DNA from: Spirochaeta cellobiosiphila DSM 17781 | GTDB lineage: Bacteria; Spirochaetota; Spirochaetia; DSM-17781 | Direction of reading: 5' to 3' | NCBI RefSeq assembly: GCF_000426705.1 | Contig: NZ_KE384557.1 | Coordinates: forward strand, 261,758-325,757 | Length of the DNA stretch: 64,000 bases | Shown: piece after piece, positions 27,425-35,495 of the stretch | Position numbering within the stretch: position 1 is the stretch's first letter | How the letters are laid out: every line of letters starts with the position of its first letter | Notes under the pieces: generated by a model | Seen by the model: the letters and a program-made list of their open reading frames with translations, nothing else | What the model was told of the DNA's origin: nothing | Database searches by the model: none | Position numbers and translations under genes: made by a program

Positions 27425-27445
27425 CAGCGATAGGAGTCTTGGCGC

Positions 27446-27988
27446 TTATGTTCTTAGCTTTAATTCAATATAGTTACCTATTTTTAATATTCCTTTAATC
27501 ATTTGAGGTAGTGTATTTTTTTTACGGCTTTGAACACTATCCCAAATGGCAGGAATAAACTCTCCTAATGTAATAACGAGAAAAACGACGAGAGGAACAC
27601 TATGTTCATTTAGGATTTTTATATTAAACATTATGGACAAGCTTGTTCCTATCAAGCCCCCAAATAATAAGCCAGGATTATATTTCTTTCTAATAAGTGA
27701 AAGCAATAAATGTTGGACACCATTGATGATTAAAAATGTATTAAGTATAAGAAAGACTGTATTAGCCAGAGGTTCAAAGGGAATAGCCCAACTAACAATA
27801 CAGAATAAGAACCCGATAAGACTTAAAGTTAATAGCCATAACCTTGTACTCATATTAGTTTCTTCTGTGGGAATCTTATAGTTCTGCTGATGATATTGGA
27901 CTATATTCCATTCTTCCATCTCATGGATGAATAAGTTACATGCAATAATAAGATAAAAGATCTTATTAGATAATAATGATAATACCAT
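27446..27988 (-). CDS. HXXEE-domain membrane protein
   Basis: A 180-residue protein whose first helix ends in the motif HEMEEW (about 22-27), the signature of the HXXEE domain. Four more hydrophobic stretches follow, one with a second acidic membrane motif ITLGEFIPAIWD. The His and Glu residues inside helices suggest a metal-binding or redox role, but no member has a settled function to my knowledge. It converges on the hydrolase gene, with 21 nt between the stops. Confidence 0.75.
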   Translation of the reverse strand: MVLSLLSNKIFYLIIACNLFIHEMEEWNIVQYHQQNYKIPTEETNMSTRLWLLTLSLIGFLFCIVSWAIPFEPLANTVFLILNTFLIINGVQHLLLSLIRKKYNPGLLFGGLIGTSLSIMFNIKILNEHSVPLVVFLVITLGEFIPAIWDSVQSRKKNTLPQMIKGILKIGNYIELKLRT

Positions 27989-28175
27989 TTGTAAACTCCT
28001 GTTAACTTTGATGTGATGATCATACTTACAGGAATATTTTTACTCAATTAACATTGTTCTCTATGGCACAAATCATTAAAACTGTGACAAATATATCCCC
28101 CATTATCCTAATGGCTTGTATTTGTTATCCAGACTCTTCCTATCTGCTTAACAGATAGATATTATCAATTCAGAT

Positions 28176-29168
28176 TTACATTTCCCCTTCAAAGAAATCT
28201 TTAATCCCAGTTGCTTTCAAACTCAATTCCCACAGTAGTAGTTCGGAAGTTAAATCTCTTTCCTTTGGTAAAAGTACAGCTGGACCAGGTTGTCCGCTAC
28301 CCTCAGGACCATAGAACTCACCACTATTCACATAAGGAGCACAAGTGCATGTAGCCAGGCCTGCTGTTCCATCTTCTACTGATTGAGCTACCTTCAAGGT
28401 TCTGTTAATGATGAATTTATCAAGAAATCCTTTGCCTCCAGCTTTGTAGGTTTTTGCTTGTAAACCACTATCTGTAGGTCCTGGATGGGCTGTTAGTATC
28501 TTTATCTTTTGAGACACACCTTCAGGCCTTCTATCATGCAAGGCATAAGAACCGAGCAGATTTGCTAGTTTTGATTGCTGATAGCGATACCATTTTTGAA
28601 GTCCAGGAAAGGTATCTCCTCCCAGGTTTCCCCCATTTTGTTCAAAGTATTTGGCTATAATAGGTTTCTTTCCCATTTTTCTAGCTCCAGAGGAATGACT
28701 GATTACACGAGCTTCGCCTGATGAGGAGGCTGCTTTTTCCAATAGGGGCCACAAACGGGAAGTAAGCAGAAAATGGGAAAGGTGATTTGTCTGGATTTGA
28801 ATATCATATCCATCTACAGTGGCCCGATCCAGAAGCCCCATAACACCAGCATTATTACATAGCACATGACAGCCTTCCTCTCTTAAAAGGTTTTTCAAAT
28901 GACCAGCTGCCTTCTTGACGCTTTCAAAGCTTTGTAGATCACAGTCTATATGAACGGGATCAGGACCATTGGGGATTTGGAGCTGTCTCAATGCTGAGGA
29001 GGCCCTTTGGGAGGGCCGGTTTAACAAGTAAACCTTAGCCCCAAGAGTGACACAGGTCTTTGCCAGCACAAAACCCGTACCAGAAGTACAACCTGTAATA
29101 AGGACATTCTTGCCTTCCATAGAAGGAAAACTCTTTACTAGATCACCATAAAAAACTGTCTCTTTCAT
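28176..29168 (-). CDS. Short-chain dehydrogenase/reductase
   Basis: A 330-residue SDR. Motifs: cofactor loop LITGCTSGTGFVLA (about 22-35, TGxxxGxG), CNNAGVMG (about 103), catalytic Ser in VISHSSGARK, and YQQSK (YxxxK, about 192). The length, an insertion near 165-185 and a C-terminal FYGPEGSGQPG segment resemble retinol-dehydrogenase or protochlorophyllide-reductase-like SDRs. The Arg after the second strand (LLNRPSQR) favours NADP. The substrate is unknown. It is divergent from the TRIC-type gene. Confidence 0.88.
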   Translation of the reverse strand: MKETVFYGDLVKSFPSMEGKNVLITGCTSGTGFVLAKTCVTLGAKVYLLNRPSQRASSALRQLQIPNGPDPVHIDCDLQSFESVKKAAGHLKNLLREEGCHVLCNNAGVMGLLDRATVDGYDIQIQTNHLSHFLLTSRLWPLLEKAASSSGEARVISHSSGARKMGKKPIIAKYFEQNGGNLGGDTFPGLQKWYRYQQSKLANLLGSYALHDRRPEGVSQKIKILTAHPGPTDSGLQAKTYKAGGKGFLDKFIINRTLKVAQSVEDGTAGLATCTCAPYVNSGEFYGPEGSGQPGPAVLLPKERDLTSELLLWELSLKATGIKDFFEGEM

Positions 29169-29231
29169 ATTCCTACCTGCTTAGTCATGAATTAAGTATA
29201 GTGCACTTATGTTAGAAATTAATAGGCCAAT

Positions 29232-29945
29232 GTGAAAAGCTCACATATTGACTATTCAACTAAAAGACATAATATTGGGCCCATGTTGTATGCATTCGAT
29301 ATATTTGGAACTTTTGTATTTGCGATCTCCGGTGCCTTTAGGGCTGTTAAATATGAATTAGATATCCTTGGTGTAATGATTCTGGCTATTGCCACAGGTG
29401 TTGGCGGGGGCATTATGAGAGATGTCATCCTTGGTATCACTCCTCCAGCTGCTTTCCAAAATGAATCCTATCTTATTGTCTGTATCCTAGGAGGACTTCT
29501 TGTCTTTGTTGCAGCTCCGCGTATAGCTAAGCTGTGGAATATTGTGAAGTTGAGTGATGCCTTAGGCTTAGCCGTATTTGCTGCCATGGGAGCTCAAAAA
29601 GGGGCTGTTTATGGATTAGGGCCCATAGGAATTGTGTTTAGTGCTGTCATCACTGCTACTGGTGGGGGTGTTATTAGGGATATAATGGTTAGGGAGATCC
29701 CTGCCATAATCAGAACAGATTTTTATGCGACAGCAGCGGCCATCGGTGGCCTGATTATTGTTATTAGTCCCTATTTGTTCCCTATTATATTTCCAGATTT
29801 TCCTCATGCTCCCATGGTTGTGGCTGTTATTGTCACTTTTATCGTCCGTCTCGCTGCCATGAGGTGGAACTTATATCTTCCCAGAGTCAAAATGCTTAAG
29901 GAAGCCCCTAGTCGTCTGGCTCAAAAGAAAAGAAAAAATCCTTAA
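29232..29945 (+). CDS. TRIC-family (UPF0126/YicG) cation channel-like protein
   Basis: A 237-residue membrane protein made of two tandem UPF0126 repeats. Each repeat carries a glycine-rich motif: GVGGGIMRDVILG (about 55-67) and GTGGGVIRDIM-like ATGGGVIRDIMVREIPA (about 140-156). Seven membrane helices are expected. Prokaryotic TRIC proteins form trimeric potassium-selective channels. The start is a GTG at 29232 with a weak ribosome-binding site; the ATG at 29283 is an alternative that still keeps the whole family domain. It overlaps the zinc-ribbon gene on the other strand by 4 nt. Confidence 0.88.
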   Translation: MKSSHIDYSTKRHNIGPMLYAFDIFGTFVFAISGAFRAVKYELDILGVMILAIATGVGGGIMRDVILGITPPAAFQNESYLIVCILGGLLVFVAAPRIAKLWNIVKLSDALGLAVFAAMGAQKGAVYGLGPIGIVFSAVITATGGGVIRDIMVREIPAIIRTDFYATAAAIGGLIIVISPYLFPIIFPDFPHAPMVVAVIVTFIVRLAAMRWNLYLPRVKMLKEAPSRLAQKKRKNP

Positions 29946-30382
29946 CTTCTGGGTAATTTTGTATTGCAGTTAAAACACTTATCGCGAAAGATCGAATTCT
30001 CTTTACCGCATTCCGGACATTTGACAATATTCGGATTGAATGGCGGTTCTTGGGTAGGTAAGGGGTCGGGATCTTTTGGTAGCGCTGGTTCTGAATAGAC
30101 CGGCTTAGGTTCTGGCTGAGGAGGAGGTTTAGGAGGCGCTTCGGACGAAGCTGGTTGAGACGGTTCCCCTTGAGTTTCTTCCTTCTCAACAGGTATAGAT
30201 GGAGCTGTTGTGTTTACTGAGGGTTCTCCAGAACCGGATGTTACATTGACGACAACCAAAGGTTGTTGTGTTGGCTCTTTTACTATGACCTTATCTGCCT
30301 TCTTGGGCCTATACAGCACAATGATAAAAAGCTGTTCTATTGCAATTATGAATATTCCAATAACCAGCAAGATATCCAACAT
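29942..30382 (-). CDS. Membrane-anchored proline-rich protein with C-terminal zinc ribbon
   Basis: About 146 residues: one N-terminal membrane helix (LDILLVIGIFIIAIEQLFIIVL), a long Pro/Glu/Ser linker, and a terminal zinc ribbon KCPECGKENSIFRDKCFNCNTKL (two CxxC pairs). I start it at the ATG at 30382 behind GGAGGAGG; the longest frame begins 15 residues earlier without such a site. The zinc ribbon should face the cytosol at the end of a flexible arm, as in small adaptor-like membrane proteins. Function unknown. It diverges from the paralogue array. Confidence 0.72.
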   Translation of the reverse strand: MLDILLVIGIFIIAIEQLFIIVLYRPKKADKVIVKEPTQQPLVVVNVTSGSGEPSVNTTAPSIPVEKEETQGEPSQPASSEAPPKPPPQPEPKPVYSEPALPKDPDPLPTQEPPFNPNIVKCPECGKENSIFRDKCFNCNTKLPRS

Positions 30383-30482
30383 CCAGCACCTCCTCCATGT
30401 GGATAAGTATAAGAGATGGTTATCCAAATTACAAAAAAAGGAATAATTAAAGGATAATTATTGAATCAACCGATATAATAAT

Positions 30483-31175
30483 GTGATCAAAGATTCCTCT
30501 TTTGATAATAATAATTATGATCTCATTCAGGACAGAGACTTTAGAGTCTTCATGATTGATGATGCTCTCCAATGCAATAGCAGCTCTCGTGTTTCCACTT
30601 CTATAGGCTTAGCCAGTATGATATATCATATGGGTATACGAGATAAAAATGCTTCCTTTGTCCTGGATCTATTAGAGACCAATAACGAATATGTAGTGGA
30701 TGCCCTTGTTGTTGATAGTGATCCCTTTATTATGATGAGAAATATTACTCCCACAAGGTTAATCTTGAGTAAAACCTTTAAGATTCTAGCTTTTCACAAT
30801 CCAGGCCACCTTTATCCCAAAGTCCTATTGGCATTATTGGGGGTTATCGATATTGCATACAAACGTTCTGTTGACGGTTTTGATATCTATCCTTTTACCC
30901 TTAGTGAGCTGAATAACATAAGTAAATATCTAGATGAATCACGAGATCAATTTGATCAAGTCAACAAAGTACTGTTGCGTATATTAGAGAATCTTCATGA
31001 CATGGGAATCGGATCAGATGATTGGAAAATCCGTCTTATGGCCTTCCAGGCTATCCAGATAAGACTAGCCTTTTTTGATCAGAATAAATCCCTTATTGAT
31101 ATCATTCCTGAAGAACTTCTAACTAGAGTAAAAAAGAGAAGATCCATCAAACCTGACAGTTTTAATCTGGCCTGA
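30483..31175 (+). CDS. Paralogue array member 1: unknown all-helical protein
   Basis: A 230-residue cytosolic protein of a family I do not recognise, first of five tandem copies. Shared family marks: NEYVVDALV followed by DPF, PGHLYPKVLLALLGV, DGFDIYP, LNNISKYLDE, then VNKVLLRILENL, IRLAFFDQNKSLIDIIPEELLTR. It is the most divergent copy and lacks the early CRTSE-like segment of copies 4 and 5. The start is a GTG without a clear ribosome-binding site; the ATG at 30552 is an alternative. A gap of 142 nt, holding a TTGACA element (31252-31257), separates it from copy 2, so copies 2-5 may form their own transcript. Confidence 0.75.
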   Translation: MIKDSSFDNNNYDLIQDRDFRVFMIDDALQCNSSSRVSTSIGLASMIYHMGIRDKNASFVLDLLETNNEYVVDALVVDSDPFIMMRNITPTRLILSKTFKILAFHNPGHLYPKVLLALLGVIDIAYKRSVDGFDIYPFTLSELNNISKYLDESRDQFDQVNKVLLRILENLHDMGIGSDDWKIRLMAFQAIQIRLAFFDQNKSLIDIIPEELLTRVKKRRSIKPDSFNLA

Positions 31176-31317
31176 AAACAGGCCTGTCAATCGTAAAATA
31201 GGCCTAAAATCAATGTTTTTTACTTTTTTCTAAAAAAAAACACCGGAAATTTGACAAATCGCGAATCATTTCTAAGACTTTCTATTAGAAACCCGTATTG
31301 AGGGAGGTTTACTGATA

Positions 31318-31995
31318 GTGTCCATAAAAGAAGCATTTAGAGAAACTAGCGATAAGTTCAAATTGCGCTATATGGATGAGGTTTTTCAGGTGAAGGAGGA
31401 ACATGCGGTTATGTCCGCTGTTACTTATGCCTCTTTCCTAAACCAATGGGGATTACAGCCTGATAACTTTGTCCTGTTTTTCCGTTGCATGGAAATTGGA
31501 AACAAGTACGTTATAGATGCTTTGACAGAGGGGAAGGACCTGGAGCATTTCTTTGACGGTATAACACCAACCTATGGTCTTGTTAACCAAGTATTTAAGT
31601 TACTAGAAGCTAATAAGAAAGGAGGAATCTACGAAAAGGTTCTTGTGATTCTTCTTGGTTTTTTAAACAATGTTTACTTATCTCCTCAAGAAGGATACGA
31701 CCTGTACTCTCCAGATATTGAAGAGATCAATAAGCTTGCTAAATTCCTGGATGAAACCAAGAAGCAGGATTTTCCCGTAAACCGTATCATGCTTGATATT
31801 CTAAAGCACCTGGATGAGTTGGATTGGGAAGAGAAGTCAGGTCCTAAATACACACTAGCGAAACATGCAGGCAAGATACGTTCAAACTTCCTTGATGATA
31901 CTCGTCATTTGAATCAAAGCATTCCGTCTATCCTGCTTGAGCTCGACCCGGATTTTACGGATGGTATTAAACCACCCTATGTATATCAGGACTAG
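31318..31995 (+). CDS. Paralogue array member 2: unknown all-helical protein
   Basis: A 225-residue member of the same family. Family marks: PDNFVLFFRCMEIGNKYVIDAL (about 47-68), KGGIYEKVLVILLGFL, EGYDLYSPDIEEINKLAKFLDE, VNRIMLDILKHLDEL, and IRSNFLDDTRHLNQSIPSILLEL near the end. It starts at a GTG with GGGAGG ten bases upstream. No signal peptide or membrane helix is present. It is separated from copy 3 by only 8 nt, so copies 2 to 5 are almost certainly one operon. Confidence 0.78.
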   Translation: MSIKEAFRETSDKFKLRYMDEVFQVKEEHAVMSAVTYASFLNQWGLQPDNFVLFFRCMEIGNKYVIDALTEGKDLEHFFDGITPTYGLVNQVFKLLEANKKGGIYEKVLVILLGFLNNVYLSPQEGYDLYSPDIEEINKLAKFLDETKKQDFPVNRIMLDILKHLDELDWEEKSGPKYTLAKHAGKIRSNFLDDTRHLNQSIPSILLELDPDFTDGIKPPYVYQD

Positions 31996-32003
31996 GAGGA
32001 AGG

Positions 32004-32702
32004 ATGAAAGGCGCTGAATGGAAGAACGTCATCTCTGAAGAAGAGTTAGTTAAGCTTCGACTTGAAGCCATTGACTACATTATCAGAGCAGACGAACCAC
32101 ACCGGGTAGATGCGGCTATTGAGTTCGCCAAATATCTTAATTATGTAGGACTTAATCCCGACAACTATCCTCTGTTTATTGAGATCATGGAAAATGGAAA
32201 TCCCCATGTATTAGAAGCTCTCATTGGTCAAAAGGATCCTTTTACCTATTTTGATGTTGTGGAGACAAGTCCTTATATGATCCATGAATTTGTTCAGATA
32301 CTCTATCAATTTCAACCTGGAGCTCTGCATGAGAAGCTGGTGTTGTTAGTGATGGGAGTTCTGTTGAGAACCTATATCGATCCTATTGCAGGGTACAAGA
32401 AATACCAGATCAGTATGGATGAACTGAATGCCATAGGTAAAAACCTGGATCCTGAAAAGGATCAGAACGACCCTCTCAATCGAAAAATCTTGGACTTTTT
32501 CGGTGAAATCGGGGACATCATAAACGTGAGTAACGACGAAGCCCTGGAGTTGATTGCCAACCATGCCATTAATATCCGGAATGTCTTCCTCGATCCAACT
32601 CAAAAACTTTCGGATAAAATTCCTGAACTGTTAGTTCAGAGAGTAAAATACCTGGATGGGGCCGTCCCCCCCAGGAAAACCAAACCACTCAAGGAGTCGT
32701 GA
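32004..32702 (+). CDS. Paralogue array member 3: unknown all-helical protein
   Basis: A 232-residue family member with a perfect AGGAGGA before its ATG. Marks: PDNYPLFIEIMENGNPHVLEALIGQKDPF (in pieces about 50-78), PGALHEKLVLLVMGVL, AGYKKYQISMDELNAIGKNLD, DPLNRKILDFFGEI, IRNVFLDPTQKLSDKIPELLVQR. The conserved DPF and IPExL motifs are intact. It lies 8 nt after copy 2 and 3 nt before copy 4. Function unknown. Confidence 0.78.
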   Translation: MKGAEWKNVISEEELVKLRLEAIDYIIRADEPHRVDAAIEFAKYLNYVGLNPDNYPLFIEIMENGNPHVLEALIGQKDPFTYFDVVETSPYMIHEFVQILYQFQPGALHEKLVLLVMGVLLRTYIDPIAGYKKYQISMDELNAIGKNLDPEKDQNDPLNRKILDFFGEIGDIINVSNDEALELIANHAINIRNVFLDPTQKLSDKIPELLVQRVKYLDGAVPPRKTKPLKES

Positions 32703-32705
32703 AGA

Positions 32706-33401
32706 ATGACAGCACAAAACGACGAATTCACCGACAAAGTATGGTCACTGGAATCCATAGCGAGGGTGGAAAACTCCATCATAAACAACATTTTCGGATG
32801 TCGAACTAGTGAAGGAGTTGAGGCCGCTATCGCATATATTCGGTTCCTCAGAGAAAGCGGCCTTACGAACGAGAACTACCCACTTTTTCTAAAGATTCTG
32901 GAAATCGATAACCACTGGGTTATTGATGAGCTCATCGGTTCAGGAGATCCCTTTCTACTGTTGACCCCCATACAGCCTACCAAGCATTTGGTATCTACCT
33001 GTTTCAGATTGTTGACCAACTGGCATCCAGGTGGAATCTATCCAAAGACACTTGCCATATCGCTTGGAGTCTTACAAGTTGCCTATTGTTATGCCAAAGA
33101 TGGATACAACATTCACCCAGTATCCATCAATGATGTAAACAACTTAGGTAAGCACTTAAATAAGGACCTTGGTCAGGCGGATCCTATTAATCAGGTTATA
33201 TTGGATATCCTTGATAAGATCAGTCTTCTCGAAGGTATCGGAGACGAAGCTATGGAAAGAGTTGCTCGACAAGCTACGCTCATTAGAAGTAATTTCTTTG
33301 ATCGACGTAAGAAGCTTGAAGATGCTATTCCTCAGGTTCTATTGGTTAAATCAGATTACCTTGTCAAGGAAATCGCACCTACCAAAGTTTTCGTAAACTA
33401 A
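32706..33401 (+). CDS. Paralogue array member 4: unknown all-helical protein
   Basis: A 231-residue family member, closest to copy 5. Long shared runs include GLTNENYPLF, NHWVID-L, DPFL, HPGGIYPKTL, LGVLQ, DGYNI, LGKHL and VILDILDKI. These suggest that copies 4 and 5 come from the most recent duplication. The N-terminal CRTSEGVEAAIAYIRFL segment is shared only with copy 5. The ATG follows the copy 3 stop by 3 nt. Function unknown. Confidence 0.78.
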   Translation: MTAQNDEFTDKVWSLESIARVENSIINNIFGCRTSEGVEAAIAYIRFLRESGLTNENYPLFLKILEIDNHWVIDELIGSGDPFLLLTPIQPTKHLVSTCFRLLTNWHPGGIYPKTLAISLGVLQVAYCYAKDGYNIHPVSINDVNNLGKHLNKDLGQADPINQVILDILDKISLLEGIGDEAMERVARQATLIRSNFFDRRKKLEDAIPQVLLVKSDYLVKEIAPTKVFVN

Positions 33402-33421
33402 GAGCAAAGGAGTAAAAGGTA

Positions 33422-34234
33422 ATGATTATTCTTGATAAAGAAAGAATTTTTACCAATGAAGACATTGGTTATATAGAAAACAGTATGTTGAACGGCATTC
33501 TTGCCTGTCGTACTTCAGAAGCTGTTGAAGCGGCAATTACATATTCTCGTTTCCTAAGTAAAACTGGTTTAACAAACGAGAATTATCCCTTATTCATCAA
33601 AGTCCTGGAGATAGGAAACCATTGGGTTATTGATGCTCTTGTAGGAGACAGAGATCCCTTTCTCTTCCTTAGCTCTATTCAACCTAATAGAAAGATCTCA
33701 CAGGCTATGTTCGCCTTACTTGCAGAACGACATCCTGGAGGAATGTACCCTAAAACTCTGTCTATTATACTGGGAGTATTACAGGCTCTGTATAACAGTC
33801 CGGAAGATGGATACAATATCTACAGTCTGTCCGTGTCAGACTTAAACTCATTAGGTAAACACCTTGATGAAGAAAAAGGACAAGAGGATTCTTTGAATCG
33901 TGTAATCCTCGATATACTGGATAAGATCGGTCAATTGGAACGACAGGATTCCATTGATGCTCAGACAGAGGAGATTGCCATTCACTCTTCCAAGATACGT
34001 AATTTCTTCTTTGATGCTAATAAGAAACTTAAGGAAGTTATTCCAGAAGTTCTTCTGGTACGAATGCGTTATCAGGATTTTGAAGTGGCACCCAGAAACG
34101 AAATCGATCATAAGGAAGAAAAGGGCGGTCCTGCTGCAAATCCAAAACCACCAAAAGCAGGTGATTCCGCTACTCCTCCCAAGCCTAAAGCTGAGGCGGC
34201 ACCTAAGAAAGCGGCTCCTAAAAAGGACGACTAA
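33422..34234 (+). CDS. Paralogue array member 5 with Ala/Pro/Lys tail
   Basis: A 270-residue protein: a full family domain (about 1-228; CRTSEAVEAAITYSRFL, ENYPLFIKVLEIGNHWVIDALVG, HPGGMYPKTL, DGYNIYSLSVSDLNSLGKHLDEE, IRNFFFDANKKLKEVIPEVLLVR). It ends in a unique 40-residue tail rich in Lys, Ala and Pro (KPPKAGDSATPPKPKAEAAPKKAAPKK). That tail resembles histone-H1-like or nucleic-acid-binding tails and contains possible Ser/Thr phosphosites. AAAGGAG precedes the ATG. The array ends at the terminator 20 nt downstream. Confidence 0.78.
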   Translation: MIILDKERIFTNEDIGYIENSMLNGILACRTSEAVEAAITYSRFLSKTGLTNENYPLFIKVLEIGNHWVIDALVGDRDPFLFLSSIQPNRKISQAMFALLAERHPGGMYPKTLSIILGVLQALYNSPEDGYNIYSLSVSDLNSLGKHLDEEKGQEDSLNRVILDILDKIGQLERQDSIDAQTEEIAIHSSKIRNFFFDANKKLKEVIPEVLLVRMRYQDFEVAPRNEIDHKEEKGGPAANPKPPKAGDSATPPKPKAEAAPKKAAPKKDD

Positions 34235-34252
34235 GAATCTTATTACTAATGG

Positions 34253-34284
34253 AAAAGTCCGGCTTAGGGTGCCGGACTTTTTTT
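34253..34284 (+). terminator. Strong terminator ending the paralogue array
   Basis: AAAAGTCCGGC (34253-34263), a seven-base loop and GCCGGACTTTT (34271-34281) continue into a T-run. The stem is perfect and GC-rich. It works for the plus strand and, given the A-run on the left, possibly also for the convergent gene. Confidence 0.92.
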
Positions 34285-34306
34285 ATATCCCAACAGAACT
34301 TGCCAG

Positions 34307-35452
34307 TCACCAACGGCTTTTGAACTGCCTGTAATTGCTTTCATCGACTGTTTGACCATTAACGGTAGCGACAGCACCCTTGAAAAGGAACTCTCCATCC
34401 GCATCGAAGGGGGAGCGGGCTTCAATATTAAGAATTCCTCCTAGAATATGGAGATCGCCATTAGAATCCAAGGCATCTGTATCACCCTCAGCCATTTTTA
34501 TCTTAATATTACCTCCCTTAATGAGTATCAACATAGAACGGGAGGACTTATTAGAAGCATTAATTCCATCATCTCTTGCATATAGATTAATCGTGCCTCC
34601 ATTGACTTGGACTTGCGTTCCTTCAATTCCTTCTCCACTGTCAGCAATATTAATAAATCCACTATCAATCTGAACAAAACTATCCCCCCGTAAAGCATCC
34701 TCTACAGTAGAAAGCTCTATGGTGGAATTATTGATATAAAGGTAACTATTGTCAGGGGTCTTGTCACTTGTACTTCTAATACCATCTTTCTGGGATACAA
34801 GACTGATTTGAGCATTAAGTAGACGAATAGCTCCTTCGGCATCGATGCTATCCTTGTAGGATTGAATATTTAATGTAGAACCTATTACTTTCACAATTCC
34901 ATTTGTTTTTATAGCATCATTGGCCTGGGCATTAATCAAGAGAGAACCTTTTCCTTTGAAAGTAATATCATAAGGACTATAAATAAGCCCTTTGGCCTCT
35001 TTATACCTACTGGAATGACTTTGCTTTCCAGTAAGAGAATTGGAACCCCTCAGGTTGATTAACAATGCTGTTTTGGATTTAACCCAAAGGGCTGGTTTAT
35101 CCTTGTTATTAATACTCAGATCCTCCATAACAAGCTGTACTGTAGCCGAGGTCTTAGCCAGGTCAATAATAATAGTCGTATCAGAGTGTACCCCCTTAAG
35201 GTAGTAACTCCCGGAAGAGGTAATTGTATAGTCCTGATGGTTCTGTAATGGGACTGTGATCAGGTCCTCTTCATTGACGGTGTTGTCAAAATCCTGGATG
35301 GTAAACAATTCTGAACGTTTAACCAGAGAACCTTTGATTTCCCGGTCCACAAAATTGTCTCTTTCTTGTCGAGGGGCCTCCCTATTCTGGGCAGAGGCTG
35401 TGACGCCCACAATAATTAAAATACTGAATATACTCATATATTTAGGAAACAT
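34307..35452 (-). CDS. Secreted beta-helix carbohydrate-binding-domain protein (DUF4353-like)
   Basis: A 381-residue exported protein. A signal peptide (about 1-21, ending VTASAQ) precedes a short linker and a long right-handed beta-helix. Repeats of the type GLIYSPYDITFKGKGSLLINAQANDAIKTNG, DSIDAEGAIRLLNAQISL and DALDSNGDLHILGG are those of the DUF4353 (Cthe_2159-type) family, which binds acidic polysaccharides with calcium. Asp/Asn at the turns (DAIKTNG, DGINAS, DALDSNG) would hold the calcium ions. The family is often encoded next to CotH or polyphosphate-polymerase-like genes; here the next co-directional genes are a kinase-fold protein and a phosphoesterase. Confidence 0.82.
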   Translation of the reverse strand: MFPKYMSIFSILIIVGVTASAQNREAPRQERDNFVDREIKGSLVKRSELFTIQDFDNTVNEEDLITVPLQNHQDYTITSSGSYYLKGVHSDTTIIIDLAKTSATVQLVMEDLSINNKDKPALWVKSKTALLINLRGSNSLTGKQSHSSRYKEAKGLIYSPYDITFKGKGSLLINAQANDAIKTNGIVKVIGSTLNIQSYKDSIDAEGAIRLLNAQISLVSQKDGIRSTSDKTPDNSYLYINNSTIELSTVEDALRGDSFVQIDSGFINIADSGEGIEGTQVQVNGGTINLYARDDGINASNKSSRSMLILIKGGNIKIKMAEGDTDALDSNGDLHILGGILNIEARSPFDADGEFLFKGAVATVNGQTVDESNYRQFKSRW

Positions 35453-35495
35453 ATTAGCGCTCCTTAATTAGATCTATATTCAGTATAATAATTAG

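Noticed and set aside
27412-27434. Perfect 9-bp inverted repeat over the hydrolase stop codon as a terminator
   Set aside because: No T-run follows on either strand, so intrinsic termination is not supported.
30483-34234. Repeated coding segments as a mobile or CRISPR-like repeat
   Set aside because: The similarity follows protein families with separate ribosome-binding sites; there are no short direct repeats with spacers and no transposase.
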